Of a stretch of DNA of 64,000 nt, positions 18,583 through 26,754 are shown piece by piece. Every line of letters begins with the position of its first letter. The stretch's first letter is position 1. This DNA comes from an uncultured Bacteroides sp. (GTDB taxonomy: Bacteria > Bacteroidota > Bacteroidia > Bacteroidales > Bacteroidaceae), in contig NZ_OY782578.1 in assembly GCF_963677945.1 (NCBI RefSeq), positions 4,183,258 to 4,247,257 of the forward strand. The letters are read 5' to 3'. The notes under the pieces are model-generated. The model worked only from the letters and a program-made list of their open reading frames with translations, was not told the origin of the DNA and ran no database searches. The position numbers and the translations under genes were made by a program.

Positions 18583-19860
18583 TTATCTTTTCTCTTCAGT
18601 AATTAAAACAACAAAGGGAGTATTATAATAATATTTACTTTGTTTGTCCGTACTATATGCATCCTTCAACCCCAACATCAGTTGTTCAAAGCTGATTGTC
18701 TTATTGTATTCAGTTTCGTACTTTGCACCGCAAACAGCAGAAACCCAACCAGCTTCCTTCCTCTTTACAGATAGAGTTACCTGAGTAGCTCCATCTAAAA
18801 TATCCGAGACTTTAATCTTAATAAAATGAGTGGCCTGCACCTTATTCGCAGTTTCTCGGCTTCCATTCCCAAAATCAAATGAGGCACTATCAGTCAATTC
18901 TTCTATTGTTGCCCGGGCACCATCGGCTTTTACTTCCAGCTGCTGCATTAATTGTTTATTATCAGAAAATAAATAGTATGGCAATTTAGTCAAATCTACT
19001 GCCAGATAGAAAGTCACATCCGATTCTTTATTTATATCGCCAATGGTATAATACAGCTTATTATCCGATTCGTACGTTATGCCATTCACTATTCCTCTGT
19101 TAGCAAGTAAAGTGTACATTGGCGTAGGAAAGTCCTTTCTGTAAAACGAAATTTCGCCAAGCAGATTCTCTTTCCGGATACTCTGCATAATTTTCTGTTT
19201 CATTTTATTAACCGGAAGATCATTACCAATCAGAATAATGTAATAAGGGCTGTTTTCAACTATTTTTCCTCTTCCGGTTATGTAAGAAGAGGTTAGTCCA
19301 ATTATAGAAAAAGCATACGGTGTATTCTTGATTACGTTTTTCACATCCGTGCCATACTGTGTAAGAAGTACGTCTGCTTGACTTCCCATAGGAGAATACT
19401 TCATATCAGAAATAAACATTCCTACATCGTTTTTACCGAGAGAAAGAACTACATCTTTTAGCATCTGAGGAATCTGGGTAGAGCCCGCAAAACGGAAATT
19501 ACCTGCATTCATATCTCTTCTGAAATCTGCTAAAGCCTTCTTTTCAATCGACTCACTGGCATCACGAAACAACCGTACAGAATCAATTCTGTCGTAAAAT
19601 TCATTCAAAACCGACCAAATATCCGATTTGAATCCCGTAATCTTATTGGCCTGAAAGAATCCGGCCATACTACCTGAGCTCTCAATAAAGCATTTTATTT
19701 TGCCTGTTTTATAAATCGGATCAGGCGCAGGACAATTCTTCAGCCCTCCATTATCGTCAAATAATGCGTAATTATCAGGGTTGATATTTTTGCTATTTCC
19801 GCAGCTTAATAAAAAGATTGAAAACAGACATAAAAGGGATATATTTTTCGCACCAATCAT
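18583..19860 (-). CDS. VWA-like lipoprotein, first gene of the six-gene system
   Basis: The 425-residue protein has a lipoprotein signal (lipobox LLSC, Cys20). Residues about 52-215 look like a von Willebrand A domain: strand KIKCFIESSGSM (55-65ish) supplies the MIDAS-like ESSGS, where the usual first residue is Asp; a Thr in AGSTQI near 128 and SDMKYSP near 151-157 fit the later MIDAS positions. The remaining 200 residues have beta-rich patterns with no known motif. It would sit on the periplasmic face of a membrane or on the outer membrane. As first gene in the operon it could be the external sensing or docking component. VWA assignment is by pattern only. Confidence 0.68.
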   Translation of the reverse strand: MIGAKNISLLCLFSIFLLSCGNSKNINPDNYALFDDNGGLKNCPAPDPIYKTGKIKCFIESSGSMAGFFQANKITGFKSDIWSVLNEFYDRIDSVRLFRDASESIEKKALADFRRDMNAGNFRFAGSTQIPQMLKDVVLSLGKNDVGMFISDMKYSPMGSQADVLLTQYGTDVKNVIKNTPYAFSIIGLTSSYITGRGKIVENSPYYIILIGNDLPVNKMKQKIMQSIRKENLLGEISFYRKDFPTPMYTLLANRGIVNGITYESDNKLYYTIGDINKESDVTFYLAVDLTKLPYYLFSDNKQLMQQLEVKADGARATIEELTDSASFDFGNGSRETANKVQATHFIKIKVSDILDGATQVTLSVKRKEAGWVSAVCGAKYETEYNKTISFEQLMLGLKDAYSTDKQSKYYYNTPFVVLITEEKR

Positions 19861-19913
19861 ACTATTAATGAATTAGTTCTGGCATTGATTCAAGGTCGAT
19901 AGCTTGCTAAACA

Positions 19914-19921
19914 CAAAGTTA
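19914..19921 (-). promoter_or_regulatory. Possible -7 promoter element of the six-gene operon
   Basis: TAACTTTG on the minus strand at 19921-19914 matches TAnnTTTG and lies 54 bp before the lipoprotein start codon. No convincing -33 TTTG is seen. It is the only good match in the spacer, so the six genes are probably read from here as one transcript. Confidence 0.4.
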
Positions 19922-20237
19922 AGAAAAGAAAAGACATTTTACTATATTTATATTCCTACAACTTAAATAATATTAAAAAACTTTTCGCTTTATTCCTGAA
20001 ACTTCAAAAAGCATTCCTATTTCTATTATAATTATAAAATTTGTGTATTCGGTTCAACAATACCAAAATAACAATTAACAAAAACAAAAGGTTCCGAATT
20101 CATATAAAATTGCATGAAATAAGGAGGAAAATCAGAATATCACTCGCAGTATTAACGAAGGTTTTGAAAAGATGTGCCAGGAAATAGTAAAGCTCGAGCT
20201 TATTTATAAAAAAGAATTCGAATAGTTTATTTCTACT

Positions 20238-20325
20238 TGTACAAAACAATCAATTCTTCTGTACAAAAGAATTAATTGTTTTGTACAGAAGAATATAATC
20301 TTTTGTACAAGAATTTACAGAGGTA
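20238..20325. repeat. Four-unit array, 22-bp period (core TGTACA)
   Basis: TGTACA occurs at 20238, 20260, 20282 and 20304, exactly 22 bp apart. Flanks make each unit a near palindrome, for example AATTCTT before and AAGAATT after the core at 20260. ATTCTTCTGTACAAAA (20254-20269) and TTTTGTACAGAAGAAT (20279-20294) are perfect inverted copies. The period and unit number equal those of the array at 6904-6983, but the core differs. Apart from the promoter, this array and the terminator, the spacer 19861-20489 shows nothing I can name. Confidence 0.75.
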
Positions 20326-20358
20326 ATTCCAAAGAAAATAAAAAAATAAGCAGGTGAT

Positions 20359-20403
20359 AAAAAAAGCCCCTCTATATCTTTAAATAATCAAAGCTAGAGG
20401 GGC
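20359..20403 (-). terminator. Rho-independent terminator of the Wzi-like/lipoprotein unit
   Basis: On the minus strand, GCCCCTCTA (20403-20395) pairs with TAGAGGGGC (20374-20366) as a perfect 9-bp GC-rich stem with a 20-nt loop, followed by seven T residues (20365-20359). It lies 87 bp after the stop codon of the gene at 20490-20870. Confidence 0.88.
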
Positions 20404-20489
20404 ATATTAATGAATAAAAGAAGTCGAATTTATTGCCAGAATAGCAAAGGGTTAATACTCAACCGTAAGCCATATTACAAAAGAAAAAA

Positions 20490-20870
20490 TCAGAACTTTC
20501 GAAATGACAAACGGGCAAAAGAAGAATTAATAATCATTTTCTCGGAAGATAGTTTCTCTATAAAAAAGTTCTGAATCGTATCGTTCATTCCATAAGCAGA
20601 AACATCTGCCGCTTTATGATTACGGATTATTACCCGAAGCGAATCTCCGGAGCGTGAAAAAGTACCAGAACACATTGCAGCTCCCTGCAACTGAACCATA
20701 TGTAACTGAACGCAATAATACAACTGATCGGGAGATTTGGAAGTCTGATCCTTGTACTCAATCTTCATCAATTGCCACATACCATCTAAATCACCATTTA
20801 TGGAAGCTTTCTGACAGGAAGTGGCACTTGTTAGAAGCATTATCAAAAGTATATATATTTTTTTCATCAT
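20490..20870 (-). CDS. Small lipocalin-like lipoprotein
   Basis: The 126-residue protein has a lipoprotein signal (TSATSC, Cys19). DGMWQLMKIEY at 29-39 is the opening strand typical of the short lipocalin-like domain proteins common in Bacteroides, followed by six to seven beta-strand-like segments. Function of the family is unknown. It starts 6 bp after the Wzi-like gene and ends before a strong terminator, so the two form a transcription unit. Two ATGs in tandem could start it. Confidence 0.7.
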   Translation of the reverse strand: MMKKIYILLIMLLTSATSCQKASINGDLDGMWQLMKIEYKDQTSKSPDQLYYCVQLHMVQLQGAAMCSGTFSRSGDSLRVIIRNHKAADVSAYGMNDTIQNFFIEKLSSEKMIINSSFARLSFRKF

Positions 20871-20876
20871 CTTTCT

Positions 20877-22337
20877 CTATTTACTCAGCAAACCTGTTTT
20901 ACGAAGAGTAACCATTCCGCCGGTATTATCACTCAACAGCGAGCCACGGTCCATTGCACCCGAAAGGCTAAAACTCCACCCTTTCATTTTTGCAGGAGCA
21001 TAAGTAAGTTCCACCAATGCAGAAGTATTCTGTTTAACCTCCTTAAATGGTTCACCATACGTCCCCCAGTTATCACTGTGCGACAGAAGCACTCTATATT
21101 GAATCTCATCCGTAGGTTTACCGGAAATACCCAGATGATGTGCTATAATGCGATTATTAGTGAATGCAATCTGTCCGTTACTGTTGTAAATTGGCGAGGT
21201 AAACAGCGGATTACCTATAGCTTGCCCCCAATGCTGCCAACCGGTATAAAAGCCATGGTTATAATAATTATCGCGGGCACTTATCTGTTCGTTGATTACA
21301 TTGTTATGATCCCAGTAAACCGGACCGCTTTGATCTTTACTGCCAATATATTCATATACCACTCCGCTCACCACAGGATTCTTTGGGGGAGTAATCTCAA
21401 AACCAAGCAATCCATCTTTCCAGGGATACTGCATCACCAGCATAGAGTGATCCTCAAAGTAATGTTCATAATAAGCACGTAGGTTCCATCCTTGAAGTTT
21501 GTAATTCAAAGAAAAATGCCAGCTGCCCAACTGATTACCTTCAACATTTGCCTGATCAGACACAGGTGTATCTTCTCCTCCCGACATGGGAACTAGAGCT
21601 TTTAAGTAATCCTTCAATTTGGAAGGCATTCTAAATGTTTTGCCGTTACTATATTGAGTTCCGCCAAATTCAGCTTCCATCTGCAATCCAAATTCAAGTT
21701 TCCAGGGAGAAACATGTTCTTTTCCAATTTTTACATAAATAGCCTTGGAATGGTAAAGCACATCTGTAGTACGCTTTCCCATTGGAGTAGTAAAATCTTT
21801 CTGCCAATTGTCATCCGTAAAACGGCCGTAAGCAACATGTCCACGAAAAGAGAGCCATTCTTCAGTACCGGGAATTGCAAGATACTCGGGTAATCCAACA
21901 CGCAACTGAGGAATAGGTCGTGCATTTCCGGCTACAGTAAGTCCGCCACTGGAAAGCTCAGGATTTGTAAACTCTCCGTATCTCTCCTTGCTACCTATGG
22001 AAACTCCAATTTTATTATACTTAAAATCAACATAAGCCTGCTGCACAATAAAACTGGAAGTAAAGTTATAGGCTCCGGCCAACTCTAGTCCATAGCCGTA
22101 AGCCACTTTCTTATCATCCTGAAGCGGACGAAATATTCCAGCAGACAGATAACCATTTTCTTTAGAAATAGAAGAAAGTCCCTGTTTATTGGCATTTATC
22201 CACAGCGGTGAATGTTCTCCCGATGCTGCAGTTACTCCACTTTCAATAGTGTAAGTTAAGCCTTTATCTACCTGTCCTTTAGCAGAGAAAGGAAACAATA
22301 TTGCAGTAAAAAGTATTGCTAAACATTTTTTATTCAT
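20877..22337 (-). CDS. Wzi-like capsule assembly outer-membrane protein
   Basis: The 486-residue protein has a signal peptide (about 1-21, ending AKGQ). The rest is rich in alternating beta-strands. LWINANKQG, an SIGSKERYGEFTNPELSSGG segment, GLPEYLAIPG and SFRGHVAYGRF are typical of the capsule assembly Wzi family, an outer-membrane barrel that holds surface polysaccharide to the cell. Its position beside the large polysaccharide operon (stop codon of that operon 72 bp upstream) supports a role in capsule anchoring. It has its own promoter and terminator. Confidence 0.85.
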   Translation of the reverse strand: MNKKCLAILFTAILFPFSAKGQVDKGLTYTIESGVTAASGEHSPLWINANKQGLSSISKENGYLSAGIFRPLQDDKKVAYGYGLELAGAYNFTSSFIVQQAYVDFKYNKIGVSIGSKERYGEFTNPELSSGGLTVAGNARPIPQLRVGLPEYLAIPGTEEWLSFRGHVAYGRFTDDNWQKDFTTPMGKRTTDVLYHSKAIYVKIGKEHVSPWKLEFGLQMEAEFGGTQYSNGKTFRMPSKLKDYLKALVPMSGGEDTPVSDQANVEGNQLGSWHFSLNYKLQGWNLRAYYEHYFEDHSMLVMQYPWKDGLLGFEITPPKNPVVSGVVYEYIGSKDQSGPVYWDHNNVINEQISARDNYYNHGFYTGWQHWGQAIGNPLFTSPIYNSNGQIAFTNNRIIAHHLGISGKPTDEIQYRVLLSHSDNWGTYGEPFKEVKQNTSALVELTYAPAKMKGWSFSLSGAMDRGSLLSDNTGGMVTLRKTGLLSK

Positions 22338-22342
22338 GCCAG

Positions 22343-22372
22343 CAAAGGTAAAGAAAAATCCCGAGACACAAA
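22343..22372 (-). promoter_or_regulatory. Possible promoter of the Wzi-like gene
   Basis: Minus-strand TTTG (22372-22369), an 18-nt spacer and TACCTTTG (22350-22343) fit the Bacteroidetes -33/-7 pattern. It overlaps the terminator of the preceding operon, and the implied transcript would be almost leaderless, so this is uncertain. Confidence 0.4.
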
Positions 22373-22388
22373 TATGTATCCGGGATTT
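22354..22388 (-). terminator. Rho-independent terminator of the polysaccharide operon
   Basis: AAATCCCG (22388-22381) and CGGGATTTTT (22363-22354) on the minus strand form an 8-bp stem with a 17-nt loop and run into T residues. It lies 22 bp beyond the stop codon of the last glycosyltransferase gene. Confidence 0.8.
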
Positions 22389-22409
22389 ATTAATTACCTG
22401 TTCAAATAA

Positions 22410-23615
22410 TTACTTCGATAATAACTCGCATAGTTGATCCATACACCTGGTTTTATCAAAATATTTTTTATAAAAATCTCGTCCATTCATCCCCAATGAG
22501 GTAAGCTCGTCCTTATTCATGTCTTTCAGTTGCAATATATTATGAGCCAGGCCATCGGAATTACCAGCAGAAGATGCCAAACCACATTTAGCTTCATCTA
22601 CCAACTGAGCTGCATCGCCATTAAGCATAGCAACAACCGGTTTGCCAGCAGCCATATAAGCCTGAAGTTTTGCAGGAACAGTCAGATTAAAGATAAGTTC
22701 GTCTTTCAAGGAAACCAACATCACATCTGCCTTACTGAAAAAAGCTGGCATAGCATCTACCGGATATGAACCCATAAGATAAACTGTATCCTGCAATTCA
22801 TTCTCATTTATATAATTTATTACCCACTCTTTCTTCCTGCCACTTCCCAGAATAATCCATTTTATTTCTTTATTATCTTTCAATTTATGAGCTGCTGCCA
22901 GAATATGTTCAAAGTCCTGCGCCTCACCAATATTACCTGCAAACATTACTTTAAAACCATCTGGCAACTGCGGAATTTCATAAGATGCCAACTCAGTGCC
23001 TATTACATCTTCTGCCCAATTAGGAAAATAAATCATCTTATCGGCAAAGTTTCCTTTTGCACAGATAGAGTGTTTAAAACCTTTTGAACTAATAAGAATT
23101 TTATCTGACTGTTTGTATAGGAATCTCACCATAGAGGTAAAAAAGCCAAGAACATATTTGTTGGTAACTCCACCCGCACTAGTCAAACTCTCCGGCCATA
23201 AATCGAGCACCCAGAAATAGAACGGTATTCTTTGCATTCTCTTTATTACTGTAGCCGGAAACGCTTGTGTTACCGGAGATGACTCGTGCACCAGCACATA
23301 ATCGTATTTATTTCTTAATGCATGAAAAAAAGCCCATACAGAAGCAATCAGAGCCCAGCTAAAGCCATTAATTGCGATTTCAATGCCACGCCCTTTTCCG
23401 CGAGGAACCAAAGGTATTCTGATCACATTCACGCCATTTATCTTTTCTTTTCTTCTTTTGAAAATGCCATACCCGTTAAAGAACTTACCATCCGGATAAT
23501 TGGGAATACCAGTTGCAACAGTAACCTCATACCCGCGTTTCACCAGTTCAAAAGCAACATCGTTACATTTAAACTGTTCGGGATAAAAGTATTGAGAAAC
23601 CAACATCACTTTCAT
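22410..23615 (-). CDS. GT4-family glycosyltransferase (WbuB-like)
   Basis: The 401-residue GT-B enzyme is the last gene of the polysaccharide operon. The N-terminal domain shows SQYFYPEQFKCNDVAFELVKRG and GIPNYPDGKFF, which resemble WbuB/WcaI-type transferases. The C-terminal nucleotide-sugar domain has MFAGNIGEAQDFE and PAKLQAYMAAGKPVVAM. WbuB adds N-acetyl-L-fucosamine in some O-antigens, and this operon also carries the UDP-L-FucNAc genes, so an L-FucNAc transferase is plausible. It acts at the inner face of the cytoplasmic membrane on the lipid-linked unit. Confidence 0.85.
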   Translation of the reverse strand: MKVMLVSQYFYPEQFKCNDVAFELVKRGYEVTVATGIPNYPDGKFFNGYGIFKRRKEKINGVNVIRIPLVPRGKGRGIEIAINGFSWALIASVWAFFHALRNKYDYVLVHESSPVTQAFPATVIKRMQRIPFYFWVLDLWPESLTSAGGVTNKYVLGFFTSMVRFLYKQSDKILISSKGFKHSICAKGNFADKMIYFPNWAEDVIGTELASYEIPQLPDGFKVMFAGNIGEAQDFEHILAAAHKLKDNKEIKWIILGSGRKKEWVINYINENELQDTVYLMGSYPVDAMPAFFSKADVMLVSLKDELIFNLTVPAKLQAYMAAGKPVVAMLNGDAAQLVDEAKCGLASSAGNSDGLAHNILQLKDMNKDELTSLGMNGRDFYKKYFDKTRCMDQLCELLSK

Positions 23616-23621
23616 ACAATA

Positions 23622-24563
23622 TTATTTTAAATATTTTCTGACTTTAAATTCCAGCTTCAACATAAACAATGCAGGCAACAGGAAGTAGTTCCACATCAGT
23701 TTCAGAAACTTCATATTAAACCCGTCCAACTCTCCTGCCTTTGTTTCTATCTTTATATTTTTCAATATTCCATATAACACAGTCATATTACAGGCACTTA
23801 ATCTCAATGCAGCAAACACCTGAGCAAGTATCATTGAATCTATATGCCGATGAAATAGATCTCTATGTTTAAATTCACTATAAGCTATTATAGAATTGTA
23901 CACATCATTAAAACGGGCATTTTCTGTTACGGAATTCTCATTTATAAAATAACAGTATAACGTATCCTGTATTCTTCTCATTCTTTTGCTATGCGCCATT
24001 GCCGTCAGCATAAAAAGCTGATCTTCTGCTAACTTTAATCCCTCTTTAAAACGAAGATTAGCAGAGTCAATCACATTCTTTTTCAACAAAGTTCCTCCGG
24101 CTCGAAAACAGAAAACTCCAGCTTCTATATAATCTTTCAGATTCATTACCGACGTTTTTCCCACTTCAGTCAGCACCACATTGCCATTCTTATCAATCCG
24201 CTTGTAAGAAAACTGAAGGCAATCCAGTTCATCTTCAACCGCATACCGATGAATTACTTCAAGACAGTTACGTTCAATCCAGTCATCGGAGTCCACAAAG
24301 CACACCCACTTACCAACAGCCTTATCGAGCCCTACATTTCTAGCCGAACTTGCACCTCCATTTTCTTTGTGGAACACGCAAATCCGCGAATCCTTTGCTT
24401 CGTAATCATCACATATTTCCCCTGAATTATCCGGACTTCCATCGTCAATCAATAACAATTCAAAGTCTGAGAATGTTTGAGACAGAATGCTATCCACACA
24501 CTTGTGTAGATATAGTTCAGCCTTATAAACAGGCACTATGATACTAATTGCGGTAGCACACAT
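23622..24563 (-). CDS. GT2-family glycosyltransferase
   Basis: The GT-A enzyme has about 313 residues. ISIIVPVYK lies near the start, then LLIDDGSPDNSG (nucleotide binding), GGASSARN and FVDSDDW, the DxD motif that binds metal and sugar nucleotide. I chose the ATG at 24563, which puts the first strand five residues in; a GTG at 24584 would add seven residues and overlap the upstream stop. It follows another GT2 gene by 14 bp and precedes the WbuB-like gene by 6 bp. Donor sugar cannot be told. Confidence 0.85.
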   Translation of the reverse strand: MCATAISIIVPVYKAELYLHKCVDSILSQTFSDFELLLIDDGSPDNSGEICDDYEAKDSRICVFHKENGGASSARNVGLDKAVGKWVCFVDSDDWIERNCLEVIHRYAVEDELDCLQFSYKRIDKNGNVVLTEVGKTSVMNLKDYIEAGVFCFRAGGTLLKKNVIDSANLRFKEGLKLAEDQLFMLTAMAHSKRMRRIQDTLYCYFINENSVTENARFNDVYNSIIAYSEFKHRDLFHRHIDSMILAQVFAALRLSACNMTVLYGILKNIKIETKAGELDGFNMKFLKLMWNYFLLPALFMLKLEFKVRKYLK

Positions 24564-24577
24564 ATACTTTAAAATTG

Positions 24578-25492
24578 TTAACACATTCGTTTAAACGGAT
24601 TCAGTTTCAAAACCAGCCTCAGCAAGTCCCGGCAAACTATATTGTTTCGGTTCAGCCCTAAAACATCAAACGCTCTTTTGCAATGATATCTGTAAATGCA
24701 GTGATATCTTTCAGAAGAAGAAACATAGGGAAGCCTGTAAACCCTGTCAAAATCCATCAGTTTAATATAAAAAGTATTGTAAATCTTATCTTTACCAATA
24801 GAAGCATATACCGAAGTATCATGAGTCCGATAGAACACTGTAATTCGATCCATGAAATAGAACCTATATCCTGCCTTAGTTAGCTTAAGCCACATCGGAT
24901 GATCATCCACATACGGAAAACGTTCATCAAAGCCACCTACCTCTTCTATGATATTTCTGTTTATAAAAACAGACGGTCCATGTATCGGATTTCTCCTCAG
25001 CAAAAAGCTGTATTGCTCCGCAGCTCCGGTTTCAGGAGAAAAGAAAACATCCCCTCCCAGATCTTCAATATGATAGAAATTACTCTCATTAAAAACATAT
25101 CTGAAGAAGAGTGACTTCGACTCCACCACCCGAGCTTCTTTATTCAGTTTTACAAAATCAACAAAGGCATCCACACAGTCTGCAGCCAGAATATCATCAC
25201 CTGCTATAAATTTAATCCATGAACCTTCAGCTGCTCCCCCCCCCCTGTTACAGTTGGCTGCAATGCCTGTATTCTGAGGCACAGTTACAACCTCTGTTCT
25301 TACAAACCGGTCACAGTTCTTTTGTATCCACTCCTTACATAATTCTACAGTATTATCCTTTGAACAGTCGTCGGTCACTATTAGTTCAATATTTTGATAG
25401 GTCTGTTCTTTAGCACTTTCAAGTGTTTCAAGAACAAATTCAGATGAGTTATAAGTAACAACAATAATCGAAACTAAAGGTGTGTTTTTCAT
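24578..25492 (-). CDS. GT2-family glycosyltransferase containing a 10-G tract
   Basis: The 304-residue GT-A enzyme has VSIIVVTYNS, IVTDDCSKDNT, NTGIAANCNRG and FIAGDD (the DxD-like motif near residue 100). Codons 83-86 consist of an uninterrupted run of ten G residues (Arg-Gly-Gly-Gly) between the nucleotide-binding strand and the DxD. A slip of one base would frameshift the protein before its active site. As sequenced the frame is open. It ends just before the next GT2 gene and starts 20 bp after the Wzy-like gene. Donor and acceptor are not known. Confidence 0.87.
   Translation of the reverse strand: MKNTPLVSIIVVTYNSSEFVLETLESAKEQTYQNIELIVTDDCSKDNTVELCKEWIQKNCDRFVRTEVVTVPQNTGIAANCNRGGGAAEGSWIKFIAGDDILAADCVDAFVDFVKLNKEARVVESKSLFFRYVFNESNFYHIEDLGGDVFFSPETGAAEQYSFLLRRNPIHGPSVFINRNIIEEVGGFDERFPYVDDHPMWLKLTKAGYRFYFMDRITVFYRTHDTSVYASIGKDKIYNTFYIKLMDFDRVYRLPYVSSSERYHCIYRYHCKRAFDVLGLNRNNIVCRDLLRLVLKLNPFKRMC
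25236..25245. repeat. Ten-base homopolymer (G10 on the coding strand)
   Basis: Ten C residues on the plus strand lie inside a glycosyltransferase gene of moderate-to-low GC. It is the longest G/C homopolymer I noticed in the window. Such tracts are classic sites of slipped-strand length change. Confidence 0.9.
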
Positions 25493-25512
25493 AGCTTTAC
25501 AATTTGGTTCAT

Positions 25513-26694
25513 TTAATTAAAGCATAACCTTACTTCTTTTTTTTTTAAATACAGCAAATAGTTAAGCGACACGTTAATCTGAATAAAAGAACTGACTATC
25601 AGAAACATATAAGCAAAATCAAACAGATATGGTCGTTGATACATAAGTGCCAGGTATAAAAACATAGACAGGAATGTTCCTTTTACATTCTTATTGATCT
25701 GTGCAGATATCACCAAAAGCAGTATCGAAATAAGCATCGTAACTATAAAACCATAATAGATCAGGAATTGTTTATAGGACGATGAATCCGCAGCCACCTC
25801 TGTATGGGTTCCCCACAGAAAATAATCTGAATGGAGATATAAATCAAAAGTGTTATCCAGTTCTTCAGAAGCTCTGTTGTCACCTTTCAGTCTGCCATCT
25901 TCTACTTCGAACCTCTCCCATACCAATCCTTTTACATCTTCATTATCCTTGGTAGACAGATAGAATGTAATCACTGCTGCAATAGCAACAAGTTTAAACT
26001 TTGTTCGATAGAAATACAGAATAGCTACAGCACTTAAAAGAATAAAGAAGAGAGAAAAAGCGAAAAGACCCGAAACAAATAATATGATATTAGAAAATTT
26101 CTTTAGGTTGTATCGTTCTGCAAAAAGCATAATACCGGCAAAAGTACCTATCACACCCGGTTCATCAAACACACCATAGAAACGAGGGAATTCCACATTA
26201 ATAACCTCATTTGGCATCACCAGAAAAGGATACTGCCTGTAATAAAACTCTTTCAGTGGATTAAGCGGATCAATCAAAGAATAACCCACCGGATAAGATA
26301 ATACGACTAAGACATAAACAATCAGTGAAAGGAATAAAGAAATGACCAAAAAGGTCTTGAAACATTTATAATATTTCAGCATTACCTTTCGGTCAATGAC
26401 AAAATAGAATAAGATAAGCAGCGACGAAATATACCCCAGAAAGTTAGCATGGTCATCACTGGCTAACGATAAAAGTAACAAAGAAAAGATGGGGATAATA
26501 AGTAAATCAAGCTTTTCTGCTTTTCTGAGATTGAATATTCCAATAAATGAAAGTGCATAGATTATAAGTACATTTACCTGTTCATAATAGCCCCACATAA
26601 AATAAGGCTTCATAAGAAGGAAAATGCAGAAACCATAAAAGTAAGCTACTAAATTACTTCCTGTAAATATTCCGGTCAATCTCTTTTTCATCAT
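25513..26694 (-). CDS. wzy: O-antigen/capsule polymerase-like membrane protein (Wzy)
   Basis: The 393-residue integral membrane protein has about ten to eleven hydrophobic helices and one large periplasmic loop (about 140-180, containing FPRFYGVFDEPG, and a second loop near 255-300). This layout is typical of Wzy polymerases, which join repeat units in the periplasm. Sequence similarity between Wzy proteins is low, so the assignment rests on topology, the FDEPG-type loop seen in many Wzy-like proteins, and position beside Wzx. Its two tandem ATGs are alternative starts. Confidence 0.75.
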   Translation of the reverse strand: MMKKRLTGIFTGSNLVAYFYGFCIFLLMKPYFMWGYYEQVNVLIIYALSFIGIFNLRKAEKLDLLIIPIFSLLLLSLASDDHANFLGYISSLLILFYFVIDRKVMLKYYKCFKTFLVISLFLSLIVYVLVVLSYPVGYSLIDPLNPLKEFYYRQYPFLVMPNEVINVEFPRFYGVFDEPGVIGTFAGIMLFAERYNLKKFSNIILFVSGLFAFSLFFILLSAVAILYFYRTKFKLVAIAAVITFYLSTKDNEDVKGLVWERFEVEDGRLKGDNRASEELDNTFDLYLHSDYFLWGTHTEVAADSSSYKQFLIYYGFIVTMLISILLLVISAQINKNVKGTFLSMFLYLALMYQRPYLFDFAYMFLIVSSFIQINVSLNYLLYLKKKEVRLCFN

Positions 26695-26754
26695 ACAGAA
26701 AGATTATTTCTCTCCAGGAGAAAAGTCATTCAACACTTCATTTTTATTATCCCG

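Noticed and set aside
20216..20226. tRNA T-arm-like GATTCGAA words
   Set aside because: Only short matches (such as AATTCGAA); no cloverleaf or acceptor stem could be drawn.
20238..20325. Rho-independent terminator
   Set aside because: The stems are AT-rich and have no T-run at the proper place; a better terminator lies at 20359-20403.
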